DNA of 10,157 bases from an uncultured Coriobacteriaceae bacterium (GTDB lineage Bacteria; Actinomycetota; Coriobacteriia; Coriobacteriales; Eggerthellaceae), in contig CACZIP010000046.1 of assembly GCA_902781245.1 (NCBI GenBank), forward strand, positions 1 through 10,157, read 5' to 3'. The notes beneath the pieces are model-generated. The model was given only the letters and a program-made list of their open reading frames with translations, searched no databases and was not told the origin of the DNA. The position numbers were made by a program, and so were the translations under genes. Shown here one piece after another: positions 1 to 5,964 of this stretch (positions are counted from its first letter, which is position 1; every line of letters begins with the position of its first letter).

Positions 1-202
1 TGGTGGGCATACCTGCATCATGGGTGATGTTCCCGCCAGCATGACTGCGTTCGGGTCGACGGAAGATGTCGATGCCTACTGCAAGAAGCTAATCGAAAAA
101 TGCGGTCCAGTCGGCTATATCATGTCGACGGGTTGTGATGCTCCGTATAACGCGAAGCTCGAAAACTTGCAGACCATAGCGCAATCGGTCCATAAGTATT
201 AA
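1..202 (+). CDS. URO-D family (corrinoid methyltransferase-type) protein, 3' end only
   Basis: Only the last 66 codons are present, read in frame from base 2 to a TAA at 200-202; the 5' part lies outside the window. The visible C-terminus contains IMGDVP, an FGSTEDVDAYCKKLIEK helix, and then GYIMSTGCDAP followed by LENLQTI. This matches the end of uroporphyrinogen decarboxylase-fold proteins, where a G-hydrophobic-I-x-S-x-GC-x-x-P strand is followed by an EN-containing helix. True haem-pathway HemE and the MtaA/CmuA-type methyltransferases that move methyl groups to or from corrinoid proteins share this fold. The Cys-rich wording and the MGDVP phrase resemble the methyltransferase branch more than HemE, but the fragment is too short to assign a substrate. 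A strong hairpin terminator follows 15 bases after the stop, so this is the last gene of its transcript. It converges with the guaA-type gene. Confidence 0.75.
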   Translation, partial: GGHTCIMGDVPASMTAFGSTEDVDAYCKKLIEKCGPVGYIMSTGCDAPYNAKLENLQTIAQSVHKY

Positions 203-217
203 CTTCAGATAAACAAC

Positions 218-262
218 GGCGCGGCAGTTGATCAAGTTCCCTGCCGCGCCATCTTTTGTTTT
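218..262. terminator. Intrinsic terminator between convergent genes, probably bidirectional
   Basis: A perfect 10-bp stem pairs GGCGCGGCAG (218-227) with CTGCCGCGCC (241-250) around a 13-base loop. On the plus strand it is followed by ATCTTTTGTTTT (251-262), a good U tract for ending the URO-D-family transcript. On the minus strand the stem is followed by GTTGTTTAT, also U-rich, so the same hairpin can end the guaA-type transcript coming from the right. Its place between the two stop codons (202 and 294) fits a shared terminator. Confidence 0.9.
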
Positions 263-293
263 AAAGCTCCTGATAGAGATTACGTGCTTGAGC

Positions 294-1277
294 TTACTCC
301 CACTCGACCGTGGCGATTGGCTTGGGGGACAGCTCGTAGCACACACGGCAGATGCCCGGTACCTCGCCGAGAATGCGGTCGGTCATCTTCTTGAGAAGCG
401 CCCAATCAAGCTCGGGTACCTCGGCAGTCATGACGTCGACCGTATTGATGCAGCGGATGATGCACGGCCACTCGAAGGCTCGCTTGCCATCGCGCACGCC
501 CGTTGCACGGTAATCGGGAACAACGCAGAAGTACTGCCAGATATCGAGACCAGCAGCATCGATTTCCTCGCGGACGATAGCGTCGGCCTCGCGTAGCGCC
601 TCGAGGCGGTCGCGCGTGATGGCGCCAGTGCAGCGCACGCCCAAGCCCGGGCCGGGGAAGGGTTGACGGTACACCATGTTGTCCGGGAGACCCAGCTGCT
701 TGCCGACGACGCGAACTTCGTCCTTGAACAGAAGCTTTACAGGTTCGACAAGCTCCCAGTTGAGCTCTTCGGGCAAGCCGCCGACGTTGTGGTGGGCTTT
801 GACGCCAGCTTCAGATTCGAGGATGTCTGGGTAAATGGTGCCTTGGCCCAGGAATCCGATTCCCTCGAGCTTGGCGGCCTCCTCGTCGAACACTTTGATG
901 AATTCCTCGCCAATGACATGACGCTTGGCCTCGGGGTCGTCGACGCCTTCAAGCAGGTCGAGGAAGCGATCGACGGCATCGACGTAAATGAGCTCCGCAC
1001 CCATTTGATTTTGGAACACGTCGATGACCTGCTCGGACTCGCCCTTGCGCATGAGCCCGTGGTTGACGTGCACGCATACGAGTTGCTTGCCGATTGCCTT
1101 GATGAGCAAAGCTGCCACGACGCTCGAGTCAACGCCGCCCGACAGTGCGAGAAGGACCTTACCGTCGCCCACTTGGGCGCGCATTGCCTCGACGGCTTCG
1201 TCGATGAAGGCGTTGGCAAGTTCGGGAGTCGTGATGCGCTGCATATCGTCAGGGCGCTTGTTGGAAGTGAAATCCAT
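294..1277 (-). CDS. guaA: GMP synthase, ATP-pyrophosphatase subunit (no glutaminase domain)
   Basis: This 327-residue cytoplasmic enzyme adenylates XMP and aminates it to GMP, the last step of guanine nucleotide synthesis. The PP-loop SGGVDSS lies at residues 46-52, GQGTIYPD at 144-151, HHNVGGLPE at 162-170 and RQPFPGPGLGVR at 204-215. The C-terminus KPIATVEWE (319-327) matches the family ending KPPxTIEWE. These are the N-type ATP-pyrophosphatase and dimerisation domains. Usual bacterial GuaA is about 515-525 residues because it starts with a class I glutamine amidotransferase domain, which is absent here. The protein is complete, with ATG at 1277 preceded on its strand by AGGTAGGAG and a 5-base spacer, so this is not a truncation by a wrong start. 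Split A and B subunits are known from archaea. The ammonia-producing partner must be encoded elsewhere, or free ammonia is used. guaB-subunit-like naming may be more exact than guaA. Confidence 0.93.
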   Translation of the reverse strand: MDFTSNKRPDDMQRITTPELANAFIDEAVEAMRAQVGDGKVLLALSGGVDSSVVAALLIKAIGKQLVCVHVNHGLMRKGESEQVIDVFQNQMGAELIYVDAVDRFLDLLEGVDDPEAKRHVIGEEFIKVFDEEAAKLEGIGFLGQGTIYPDILESEAGVKAHHNVGGLPEELNWELVEPVKLLFKDEVRVVGKQLGLPDNMVYRQPFPGPGLGVRCTGAITRDRLEALREADAIVREEIDAAGLDIWQYFCVVPDYRATGVRDGKRAFEWPCIIRCINTVDVMTAEVPELDWALLKKMTDRILGEVPGICRVCYELSPKPIATVEWE

Positions 1278-1361
1278 GGATGCTCCTACCTTTCGAGCGG
1301 GTTGATACTGGTATGCATTTTAACGGGCGATGCGTGGAGCGTGTGCGAGAAGGTCGCAAAA

Positions 1362-1385
1362 CGTGCGTTTATCGCACGATAAACG
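1362..1385. promoter_or_regulatory. Overlapping inverted repeats, candidate operator or RNA switch
   Basis: Two perfect inverted repeats share bases. The first is CGTGCG (1362-1367), TTTAT, CGCACG (1373-1378). The second is CGTTTATCG (1366-1374), CA, CGATAAACG (1377-1385), a 20-bp dyad with only a 2-base centre. They cannot both form as hairpins. A TTTTTT run follows at 1391-1396. The site lies 84 bases upstream of the guaA-type start and 150 bases upstream of the aldehyde dehydrogenase start, in the divergent intergenic region. A dyad of this length and near-zero spacer looks like a dimeric repressor or activator site; which gene it controls cannot be read from the sequence. Confidence 0.5.
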
Positions 1386-1535
1386 AGAACTTTTTTGCCT
1401 TGAAACCGCTGTTTCTTGCAGCTGCGCCGAGGATAAAGAACTATCATGAATATGAGAAGTTAAGCACACGTTTGCGGGCTTCTTATATTGGAAACGGGCG
1501 TCATGCCCCAGTTGTTACGTCTAGGAGGTTTTTGA
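1386..1535 (+). promoter_or_regulatory. Upstream region of the aldehyde dehydrogenase gene
   Basis: This stretch should hold the promoter of the downstream gene, but no site matches consensus well. TATCAT at 1442-1447 is the best -10-like hexamer; TTGCAG at 1416-1421 could be a -35, but the 20-base spacer is too long. TATATT at 1484-1489 is a second AT-rich candidate without a convincing -35. A short GGGC/GCCC stem with a 5-base loop sits at 1496-1508. AGGAGG at 1523-1528 is the strong ribosome binding site for the ATG at 1536. Confidence 0.25.
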
Positions 1536-2990
1536 ATGAAGGAAACACAACTTTTCATCAATGGCGAGTTCCTCGACAACGGCGATCGCGAGATGCGGGA
1601 GAACATCAACCCCGCGACCGAAGAGGTCATCTCGCTGTTCCCTGTGGCAACTGAGGAAGACGTCGCCGCGGCCGTCGACGCTGCTTATGAGGCTCAGAAG
1701 TCTTGGGAGAAGGTTCCGCCCATTGAGCGCGCTGGCTACCTGATGGAGCTCGTGCAGCTGCTCAAGGAGAACCAGGAGCTCATGGCTCGCACCAACTCCG
1801 AGGAAATGGGCAAGCCGCTGAAGCAGTCCATGGACGAGGCTGGCTGGCTGCCTGCTTATCTGCAGTACTTCGCTGCGCTGGCTCGTCACATGAAGGGCGA
1901 GATCATCCCGTCCGACCGTCCGAACGAGAACATCCTCATCTACAAGATGCCGATCGGCGTTGCCGGCCAGATCATGCCGTGGAACTTCCCGCTGTTCCTC
2001 ATCGGCCGCAAGGTTGCTCCGGCTCTGATCGCTGGCTGCACAGTTGTCCTCAAGGCTTCGTCTGACTGCCCGAACGGCGCTTACGAGTTCGCCAAGCTGG
2101 TGCAGAAGTCCAGCCTGCCCAAGGGCGTCATCAACGTCATCACTGGCTCAGGTGCCGTCACCGGCAATGCGCTGGCCAGCAATCCGAAGGTCGGCATCGT
2201 CACGCTGACCGGATCCACTCCGTCAGGCATCAAGACCATGAAGGCCGCTGCCGACAACGTCACCAAGGTTTCGCTCGAGCTCGGCGGCAAGGCGCCGGTC
2301 ATCGTCATGAACGACTGCAAGCTCGACGAGACGGTCGACCACGTGCTGCCCAGCCGTATCATCAACACCGGTCAGGCATGCAACTGCGCCGAGCGCGTGT
2401 ATGTCCAGGAGGGCATCGCCGACGAGTTCATCGCCAAGATCACCGAGAAGATGAAGGCCGTCACGTTCGGTCCCGCACTCGAGGGCGACTTCGACATGGG
2501 CCCGATGGTCAACAAGGCTCAGCAAGAGCATGTCGACGAGTTGGTTCAGTCCGCCATCGCGGAAGGCGCCACGGTCCTGTGCGGTGGCAAGAAGGCCACC
2601 GTCAACGGCAAGGGCTACTACTACGAGCCGACGGTCATTGCCGACTGCAAGCATGACATGCGCATCATGAAGGAAGAGATCTTCGGTCCGGTGCTGCCCA
2701 TCACGACGTTCAAGACGCTCGACGAGGCTATCGAGCTTGCAAACGATTGCGTCTACGGTTTGACTTCGTCGATCTACACGACCGACTACGATACGGTCAT
2801 GAGGGCCATGAACGAGATCAAGTTCGGCGAGACTTACGTCAACCGTGAGCACTTCGAAGCCTTCCAGGGCTTCCATCAGGGCGTACGTCAGTCCGGTATC
2901 GGCGGCGAAGACGGCGAGCGCGGTCTTGAAGAGTACCTCGAGACCCACATCTGCTACATCGATTGGGATCTCAAGCGCAACAAGGCGTAA
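1536..2990 (+). CDS. aldA: NAD-dependent aldehyde dehydrogenase, AldA (lactaldehyde/glycolaldehyde) type
   Basis: This is a 484-residue soluble aldehyde dehydrogenase of full family length, oxidising an aldehyde to the acid with NAD(P). The oxyanion-hole Asn is N150 in MPWNFP. The glycine-rich cofactor loop is GSTPSG (226-231), the general base is E248 in LELGG and the catalytic Cys is C282 in GQACNCAERVYVQ. EEIFGPV lies around 380-386. The stretch GETYVNREHFEAFQGFH (431-447) followed by RQSGIGGEDG is the detail that ties it to E. coli AldA, which oxidises L-lactaldehyde and glycolaldehyde, rather than to succinate-semialdehyde or betaine aldehyde enzymes. The substrate here is inferred. The ATG has AGGAGG with a 7-base spacer. 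The gene appears monocistronic: divergent gene on the left, terminator at 3017 on the right. Lactaldehyde from fucose/rhamnose or glycolaldehyde would be plausible substrates, but no sugar genes are in the window. Confidence 0.88.
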   Translation: MKETQLFINGEFLDNGDREMRENINPATEEVISLFPVATEEDVAAAVDAAYEAQKSWEKVPPIERAGYLMELVQLLKENQELMARTNSEEMGKPLKQSMDEAGWLPAYLQYFAALARHMKGEIIPSDRPNENILIYKMPIGVAGQIMPWNFPLFLIGRKVAPALIAGCTVVLKASSDCPNGAYEFAKLVQKSSLPKGVINVITGSGAVTGNALASNPKVGIVTLTGSTPSGIKTMKAAADNVTKVSLELGGKAPVIVMNDCKLDETVDHVLPSRIINTGQACNCAERVYVQEGIADEFIAKITEKMKAVTFGPALEGDFDMGPMVNKAQQEHVDELVQSAIAEGATVLCGGKKATVNGKGYYYEPTVIADCKHDMRIMKEEIFGPVLPITTFKTLDEAIELANDCVYGLTSSIYTTDYDTVMRAMNEIKFGETYVNREHFEAFQGFHQGVRQSGIGGEDGERGLEEYLETHICYIDWDLKRNKA

Positions 2991-3016
2991 TCGACTAGTT
3001 CAACATGTCGCATCGG

Positions 3017-3048
3017 GGAGCCGCCCACGGGCGGCTCCTCTGTTGGTA
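3017..3048 (+). terminator. Terminator-like hairpin after the aldehyde dehydrogenase gene
   Basis: GGAGCCGCCC (3017-3026) is the exact complement of GGGCGGCTCC (3029-3038), leaving a tight CACG loop when the innermost pair is open. The stem is very GC-rich and starts 27 bases after the stop codon. The following TCTGTTGGT is only weakly U-rich, so termination may be partial or Rho-assisted. Confidence 0.7.
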
Positions 3049-3090
3049 GATGCGCAGGGATTTGGTGCTGTGTCTCTGCCGCCGGCTCCC

Positions 3091-3120
3091 TTGCTTTCCG
3101 GAAATCGAGAGTGCTATACT
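3091..3120 (+). promoter_or_regulatory. Extended -10 promoter for ilvBN
   Basis: TTGCTT (3091-3096) and TATACT (3115-3120) are separated by 18 bases, and a TG one base before the -10 (3112-3113) makes it an extended -10. Transcription would start near 3127. A 10-bp palindrome TTTCCGGAAA (3095-3104) overlaps the -35 and spacer, but one this short is expected by chance. The stretch between the preceding hairpin and this promoter shows nothing else recognisable. Confidence 0.75.
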
Positions 3121-3126
3121 ACCTGC

Positions 3127-3372
3127 AATTTCATACAGAAATGCGTTGACGAGGAACGCGCGGGCCAATCTGGTGCCAACCAATGCGCCAGACGTCCGAT
3201 AAGCCCCTCCGAGCAGTTCGGCATGAAAGCCGAAGCTCCCGCGGACGATCTTCGCGGTGGTGGAAGCGAGTAAGCTGAGCCGGTGACCCCGAAATCGGTC
3301 ATGGTACGCCATGAGGTCCTGGTGCAGCTTGCTGCAGCAGGATTTTTTGTTTTTAGGCGAACAGGAACGACC
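3127..3372 (+). promoter_or_regulatory. Structured leader of ilvBN, probable transcription attenuator of unknown class
   Basis: About 245 bases separate the predicted start of transcription from the ilvB ATG, and most of it can pair. GCGTT/AACGC (3143-3147, 3155-3159) is a small hairpin. TCTGGTGC/GCGCCAGA (3169-3176, 3185-3192) gives 8 bp with an 8-base loop. CGTCCG/CGGACG (3193-3198, 3242-3247) encloses a longer hairpin, GAGC-(AG bulge)-TTCGGC/GCCGAA-GCTC (3211-3222, 3229-3238). Two mutually exclusive stems follow: TGACC/GGTCA (3284-3288, 3297-3301) and TCATGG/CCATGA (3299-3304, 3309-3314). An intrinsic terminator ends the leader. In acetolactate synthase operons such layouts usually sense branched-chain amino acids or charged tRNA. 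I do not see the T-box UGGNACCGCG element, nor a short upstream peptide rich in Ile, Val or Leu with its own ribosome binding site. Confidence 0.6.
3317..3354 (+). terminator. Intrinsic terminator inside the ilvB leader
   Basis: TCCTGGTGCAG (3317-3327) pairs with CTGCAGCAGGA (3332-3342) over 11 positions with one G-G mismatch and a CTTG loop. It is followed at once by six T, one G and five T (3343-3354). This is the best terminator in the window, yet it sits 19 bases before the ilvB start and downstream of the ilvB promoter. Its natural role is therefore attenuation of ilvBN rather than ending a gene. Confidence 0.88.
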
Positions 3373-5199
3373 ATGGCTGATGAAAAGAAGCAGCAAAAGG
3401 GAACAGTGGCTATCGCAGGGGCTCCACGCGGGCTCGGGTCGAAGAATCCCAAGCAAGGGCAAACGATGACCGGTGCCCAAGCGCTCATAGCATCACTGGA
3501 AGCCGAAGGTGTCGAAGTGATTTTCGGCTACCCAGGTGGGCAGACCATCAAGATGTACGATGCGCTGTACGATTCGACGCAACTGCGCCATGTGCTTGCT
3601 CGTCACGAGCAAGGCGCTGTACACGAAGCCGACGGATATGCGCGTGCCACTGGCCGCGTGGGCGTGGCATTTGCCACGAGCGGTCCGGGTGCGACGAACA
3701 CGGTGACGGGCATCGCAACTGCCTACATGGACTCTATACCGCTGGTTGTGATCACCGGCCAGGTTCCCCGTGCCATGGTGGGTTCCGATTCGTTCCAGGA
3801 GTCCGATATCGTTGGCATGACGATGTCCGTCGTCAAGCACAGCTACCTCATGCAATCCTCCGAAAACATCGCTCGCACCGTGCGCGAGGCGTTCCACATC
3901 GCCAAGACGGGTCGTCCGGGTCCCGTGCTCATCGACGTGCCTTCTGACCTTCTCGACGAAGAGGTTCTTTTCGAGTATCCCGACGATGTCAACATTCCAT
4001 CCTATCGTCCGACATATCGGGGCAATGTCAAGCAAACTAAGGCTGCAGCACGTTTGATCGCAGATGCGAAGCGCCCTGTGCTCTACGTGGGTGGTGGCGT
4101 GGTGTCATCTGGTGCATCTGCCGAAGTGACCGAGCTTGCGCGATCGATGCGCATTCCTGTTGTGACCACGCTCATGGCCAAAGGAGCTGTACCGTCGAGC
4201 GAGCCTCTGAACTTGGGGCTTGCGGGAATGCATGGTTCCCGATATGCGAGTTGGGCGCTCGACAAGTCTGATTTGATCATCGCATGTGGAGCTCGCTTCT
4301 CCGATCGCGTCACAGGTGACATCAACTCCTTCGCACCAGAGGCGAAAGTGATCCACATCGACATCGATCCGGTCGAGATCGACAAGGTGCGTGAAGCGCA
4401 AGTGCCCATCGTCGGCGATGTCAAGCGCGTCGTCACGAGCTTGACTCTGGAGCTTGAGAAAATCGACGCGCATCCAGACACACAGGCATGGATCGAGCTC
4501 ATCGGCGAATGGCGTAAGCAGTTCCCACTGTATGACGAGAGTGTTGGAGACTTGCCCGATGAGGTTGTCCCCGAGATAGCCATGATGAAACTTTCTGAGC
4601 TGCTCGATCCGGAGGCGTCGATCGTCGTCACCGAAGTCGGTCAGCATCAGATGTGGGCTGCCCAGTTCATCGAGCGAGAGCTGCCGCGCACGTTCCTGTC
4701 ATCGGGTGGCTTGGGCACAATGGGGTTCGGTTTCCCGGCGGCTGTCGGCGCAGCGTTCGGCTGCCCCGACAAGACGATCGTTTGCATTGCAGGTGATGGG
4801 TCGTTCCAAATGAACATGCAGGAAATGGCAACTGCTGCTATCAACGATGTGCCAGTGAAGGTCGTGATCGTCGATAATCGCGCGCTTGGCATGGTCCGCC
4901 AATGGCAAACGCTTTTCTACAACAAGCGCTACTCGGCATCGGAGCTCGATTCCGTTCCGGACTTTGTCAAGATCGCGGATGCGTATGGATGGAAAGCCGA
5001 GCGCGTCGAACGTCCTGAAGATGTCGTTCCTGCCATAAAACGCATGCTGTCCGATGAGGGCTCGTACCTCATTGACCTTGTGATCTCGCGCGACCAGAAC
5101 GTCTATCCGATGGTGAGGCCTGGGAAAGGTCTTGACGACGTCATCGGTGTCATCGATTCCGGCGAAGGTCGCACGATGGAAGAAGGGGGTGCGCGATGA
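3373..5199 (+). CDS. ilvB: Acetolactate synthase large (catalytic) subunit
   Basis: This 608-residue ThDP enzyme condenses two pyruvates to acetolactate, or pyruvate with 2-ketobutyrate, in the first common step of valine, leucine and isoleucine synthesis. The N-terminal pyrimidine-binding domain has FGYPGG (51-56) and RHEQGA with the ThDP-activating Glu E79. The central FAD domain has GLAGMHG and CGARFSDRVTG. The C-terminal ThDP domain has GDGS (474-477) and the Mg-binding N502 in VDNRALGMVRQWQ; the usual NN pair reads DN here, with the second, metal-binding Asn kept. The first 31 residues are a Lys/Gly-rich extension before MTGAQAL, as in some actinobacterial enzymes. The ATG at 3373 is chosen because AGGA lies 6 bases upstream and after the leader terminator. 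The reading frame stays open back to a GTG at 3283, but that would run through the terminator and has no ribosome binding site. ATG 3466 is a less likely alternative. The stop overlaps ilvN. Confidence 0.96.
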   Translation: MADEKKQQKGTVAIAGAPRGLGSKNPKQGQTMTGAQALIASLEAEGVEVIFGYPGGQTIKMYDALYDSTQLRHVLARHEQGAVHEADGYARATGRVGVAFATSGPGATNTVTGIATAYMDSIPLVVITGQVPRAMVGSDSFQESDIVGMTMSVVKHSYLMQSSENIARTVREAFHIAKTGRPGPVLIDVPSDLLDEEVLFEYPDDVNIPSYRPTYRGNVKQTKAAARLIADAKRPVLYVGGGVVSSGASAEVTELARSMRIPVVTTLMAKGAVPSSEPLNLGLAGMHGSRYASWALDKSDLIIACGARFSDRVTGDINSFAPEAKVIHIDIDPVEIDKVREAQVPIVGDVKRVVTSLTLELEKIDAHPDTQAWIELIGEWRKQFPLYDESVGDLPDEVVPEIAMMKLSELLDPEASIVVTEVGQHQMWAAQFIERELPRTFLSSGGLGTMGFGFPAAVGAAFGCPDKTIVCIAGDGSFQMNMQEMATAAINDVPVKVVIVDNRALGMVRQWQTLFYNKRYSASELDSVPDFVKIADAYGWKAERVERPEDVVPAIKRMLSDEGSYLIDLVISRDQNVYPMVRPGKGLDDVIGVIDSGEGRTMEEGGAR

Positions 5200-5696
5200 T
5201 CGATCAGGTTGGACGTCATGTGCTCTTGGTGCTCGTTGAGAACAGGCCTGGTGTTCTGTTGCGCGTCGTCAGTCTCATTTCGAGACGTGGCTTCAACATC
5301 GAATCGCTATCGGTGGGCCCGACCGAAGATCCGACCCGTTCGCGCATAACGATCATCACCGATGTTGATGACGAGTCGTGGGAGCAGATCACCAAGCAGC
5401 TGAACAAGCTAATCGTCGTGCACAAAATCACCGACCTCACCAACGAGCCTTCCATCGAGCGCGAGCTCGTGCTGTTCAAGGTGAACGCACCAGCCGAAAA
5501 GCGCAGCGAGGTCATCGAGATAGCGAACCTGTTCAGAGCCAGCATCGTCGACGTGGGCAAGAGCTCGTTGACTATCGAGGCAACTGGAAGCCAAGACAAG
5601 ATGGAAGGCCTCGAGGATTTGCTGCGCGCGTATGGCATCAAGGAGATAACCCGCACGGGCAAGATTGCCACCGCCCGTAACAGCAAGGACGTGTAG
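5196..5696 (+). CDS. ilvN: Acetolactate synthase small (regulatory) subunit
   Basis: This 166-residue partner of the large subunit increases catalytic activity and usually gives valine feedback inhibition. An N-terminal ACT domain covers about residues 6-80, with VLVENRPGVLLRVVSLISRRGFNIESLSVG as its first strand-helix-strand; the ENRPGVL turn is where effector binds in the family. A second small-subunit C-terminal domain follows (about 84-158, from ERELVLFKVNAP to GLEDLLRAYGIKEITRTGK). The ATG overlaps the ilvB stop in ATGA, with an AGAAGGGGG Shine-Dalgarno inside ilvB, so the two are translationally coupled, which suits subunits of one complex. The pathway's next gene, ilvC, does not follow. 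The last seven codons (RNSKDV and stop) are echoed in frame 60 bases downstream, described separately. Confidence 0.96.
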   Translation: MIDQVGRHVLLVLVENRPGVLLRVVSLISRRGFNIESLSVGPTEDPTRSRITIITDVDDESWEQITKQLNKLIVVHKITDLTNEPSIERELVLFKVNAPAEKRSEVIEIANLFRASIVDVGKSSLTIEATGSQDKMEGLEDLLRAYGIKEITRTGKIATARNSKDV

Positions 5697-5756
5697 GTGA
5701 CAGATGAGTCGTTGGGACGGTCCCAACGACTCATTCGTAACGGCAAGAACATCTAG
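5676..5756 (+). repeat. Degenerate 21-base duplication of the ilvN 3' end around a palindrome
   Basis: The final seven codons of ilvN (5676-5696, reading RNSKDV-stop) recur at 5736-5756 with 17 of 21 bases identical and would read RNGKNI-stop. The offset is exactly 60 bases, so the copy is in the same frame, and the frame between the two TAG codons is open. Three of the four differences are transitions. The 39 bases between the copies contain the 31-base palindrome. Confidence 0.65.
5704..5734. repeat. 31-base perfect palindrome after ilvN
   Basis: ATGAGTCGTTGGGAC (5704-5718) and its exact complement (5720-5734) flank a single G. As RNA it gives a 14-bp stem with a 3-base loop, starting 8 bases after the ilvN stop. 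There is no U tract after it (TCGTAACGG), so it is not a standard intrinsic terminator. It could stabilise the ilvBN 3' end, work with Rho, or bind a dimeric regulator. It may have come in as a small palindromic repeat element, but no second copy is in this window. Confidence 0.75.
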
Positions 5757-5774
5757 CTTGTGCGCATGACAAAA

Positions 5775-5797
5775 CAGCGAGGTCGCATTACTCGCTG
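5775..5797. repeat. Small inverted repeat between ilvN and the rimP promoter
   Basis: CAGCGAG (5775-5781) and CTCGCTG (5791-5797) form a 7-bp stem with a 9-base loop. AAAA on its left would give a short U run on the minus strand, but no minus-strand gene needs it. Function is unknown; it lies 27 bases upstream of the candidate rimP -35. Confidence 0.35.
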
Positions 5798-5823
5798 CAT
5801 CAATATGGTGAACTTAAGGATGC

Positions 5824-5852
5824 TGGTCACAGGCATATTCTTATGATATATT
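5824..5852 (+). promoter_or_regulatory. Candidate promoter of the rimP-nusA-ylxR-infB operon
   Basis: TATATT (5847-5852) is preceded by TGA, which makes an extended -10, and TGGTCA (5824-5829) is a modest -35 at a 17-base spacing. The predicted start is near 5859, giving a leader of about 106 bases before rimP. An overlapping TATGAT at 5842-5847 is an alternative -10 without a good -35. Confidence 0.55.
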
Positions 5853-5900
5853 GTCACGTGCAGCAACAAGCAACACGCTGCGCCATATCTTTCGTACGAG

Positions 5901-5928
5901 GAAAGTGGGCATGTCCCGCTTTCTTTTT
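5901..5928 (+). terminator. Intrinsic terminator in the rimP leader, probable attenuator
   Basis: GAAAGTGGG (5901-5909) pairs with CCCGCTTTC (5915-5923), 9 bp including one wobble, around a CATGT loop, followed by TTTTT (5924-5928). It lies between the candidate promoter and rimP. It can stop ilvBN read-through and also lower expression of the downstream operon. Because nusA, in that operon, encodes a factor that changes termination at hairpins, autoregulation is a reasonable inference. Confidence 0.75.
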
Positions 5929-5964
5929 GTATGAGGGCAGGTTAGCGGAAAGGAAAGGGCCTCG

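Noticed and set aside
663..1382. 239-codon plus-strand frame opposite the guaA-type gene
   Set aside because: Overlaps the PP-loop gene entirely and has no recognisable domain; a reverse-strand shadow.
2223..2948. 241-codon minus-strand frame opposite the aldehyde dehydrogenase gene
   Set aside because: Fully inside a gene whose catalytic residues are intact; composition mirrors the sense codon bias.
3095..3104. TTTCCGGAAA palindrome overlapping the ilvB -35 and spacer
   Set aside because: Ten-base perfect palindromes are expected several times in 10 kb by chance, so position alone does not support an operator.
3142..3150. Minimal ORF ATG-CGT-TGA near the start of the ilvB leader
   Set aside because: Two codons followed by a stop, with no Shine-Dalgarno sequence; such short matches arise by chance.
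3223..3273. Short ORF in the ilvB leader (16 codons, MKAEAPADD start)
   Set aside because: Contains one Leu and no Val or Ile, has no ribosome binding site, and its ATG lies in the loop of a stable hairpin, so it is not a convincing leader peptide.
3256..3314. T-box riboswitch signatures (GGTGGTGGAAGCG at 3256-3268, TGGTACGCC at 3302-3310)
   Set aside because: Each resembles part of the T-box consensus, but neither gives UGGNACCGCG with a complementary downstream strand, and their order and spacing do not fit stem I, specifier loop and antiterminator.
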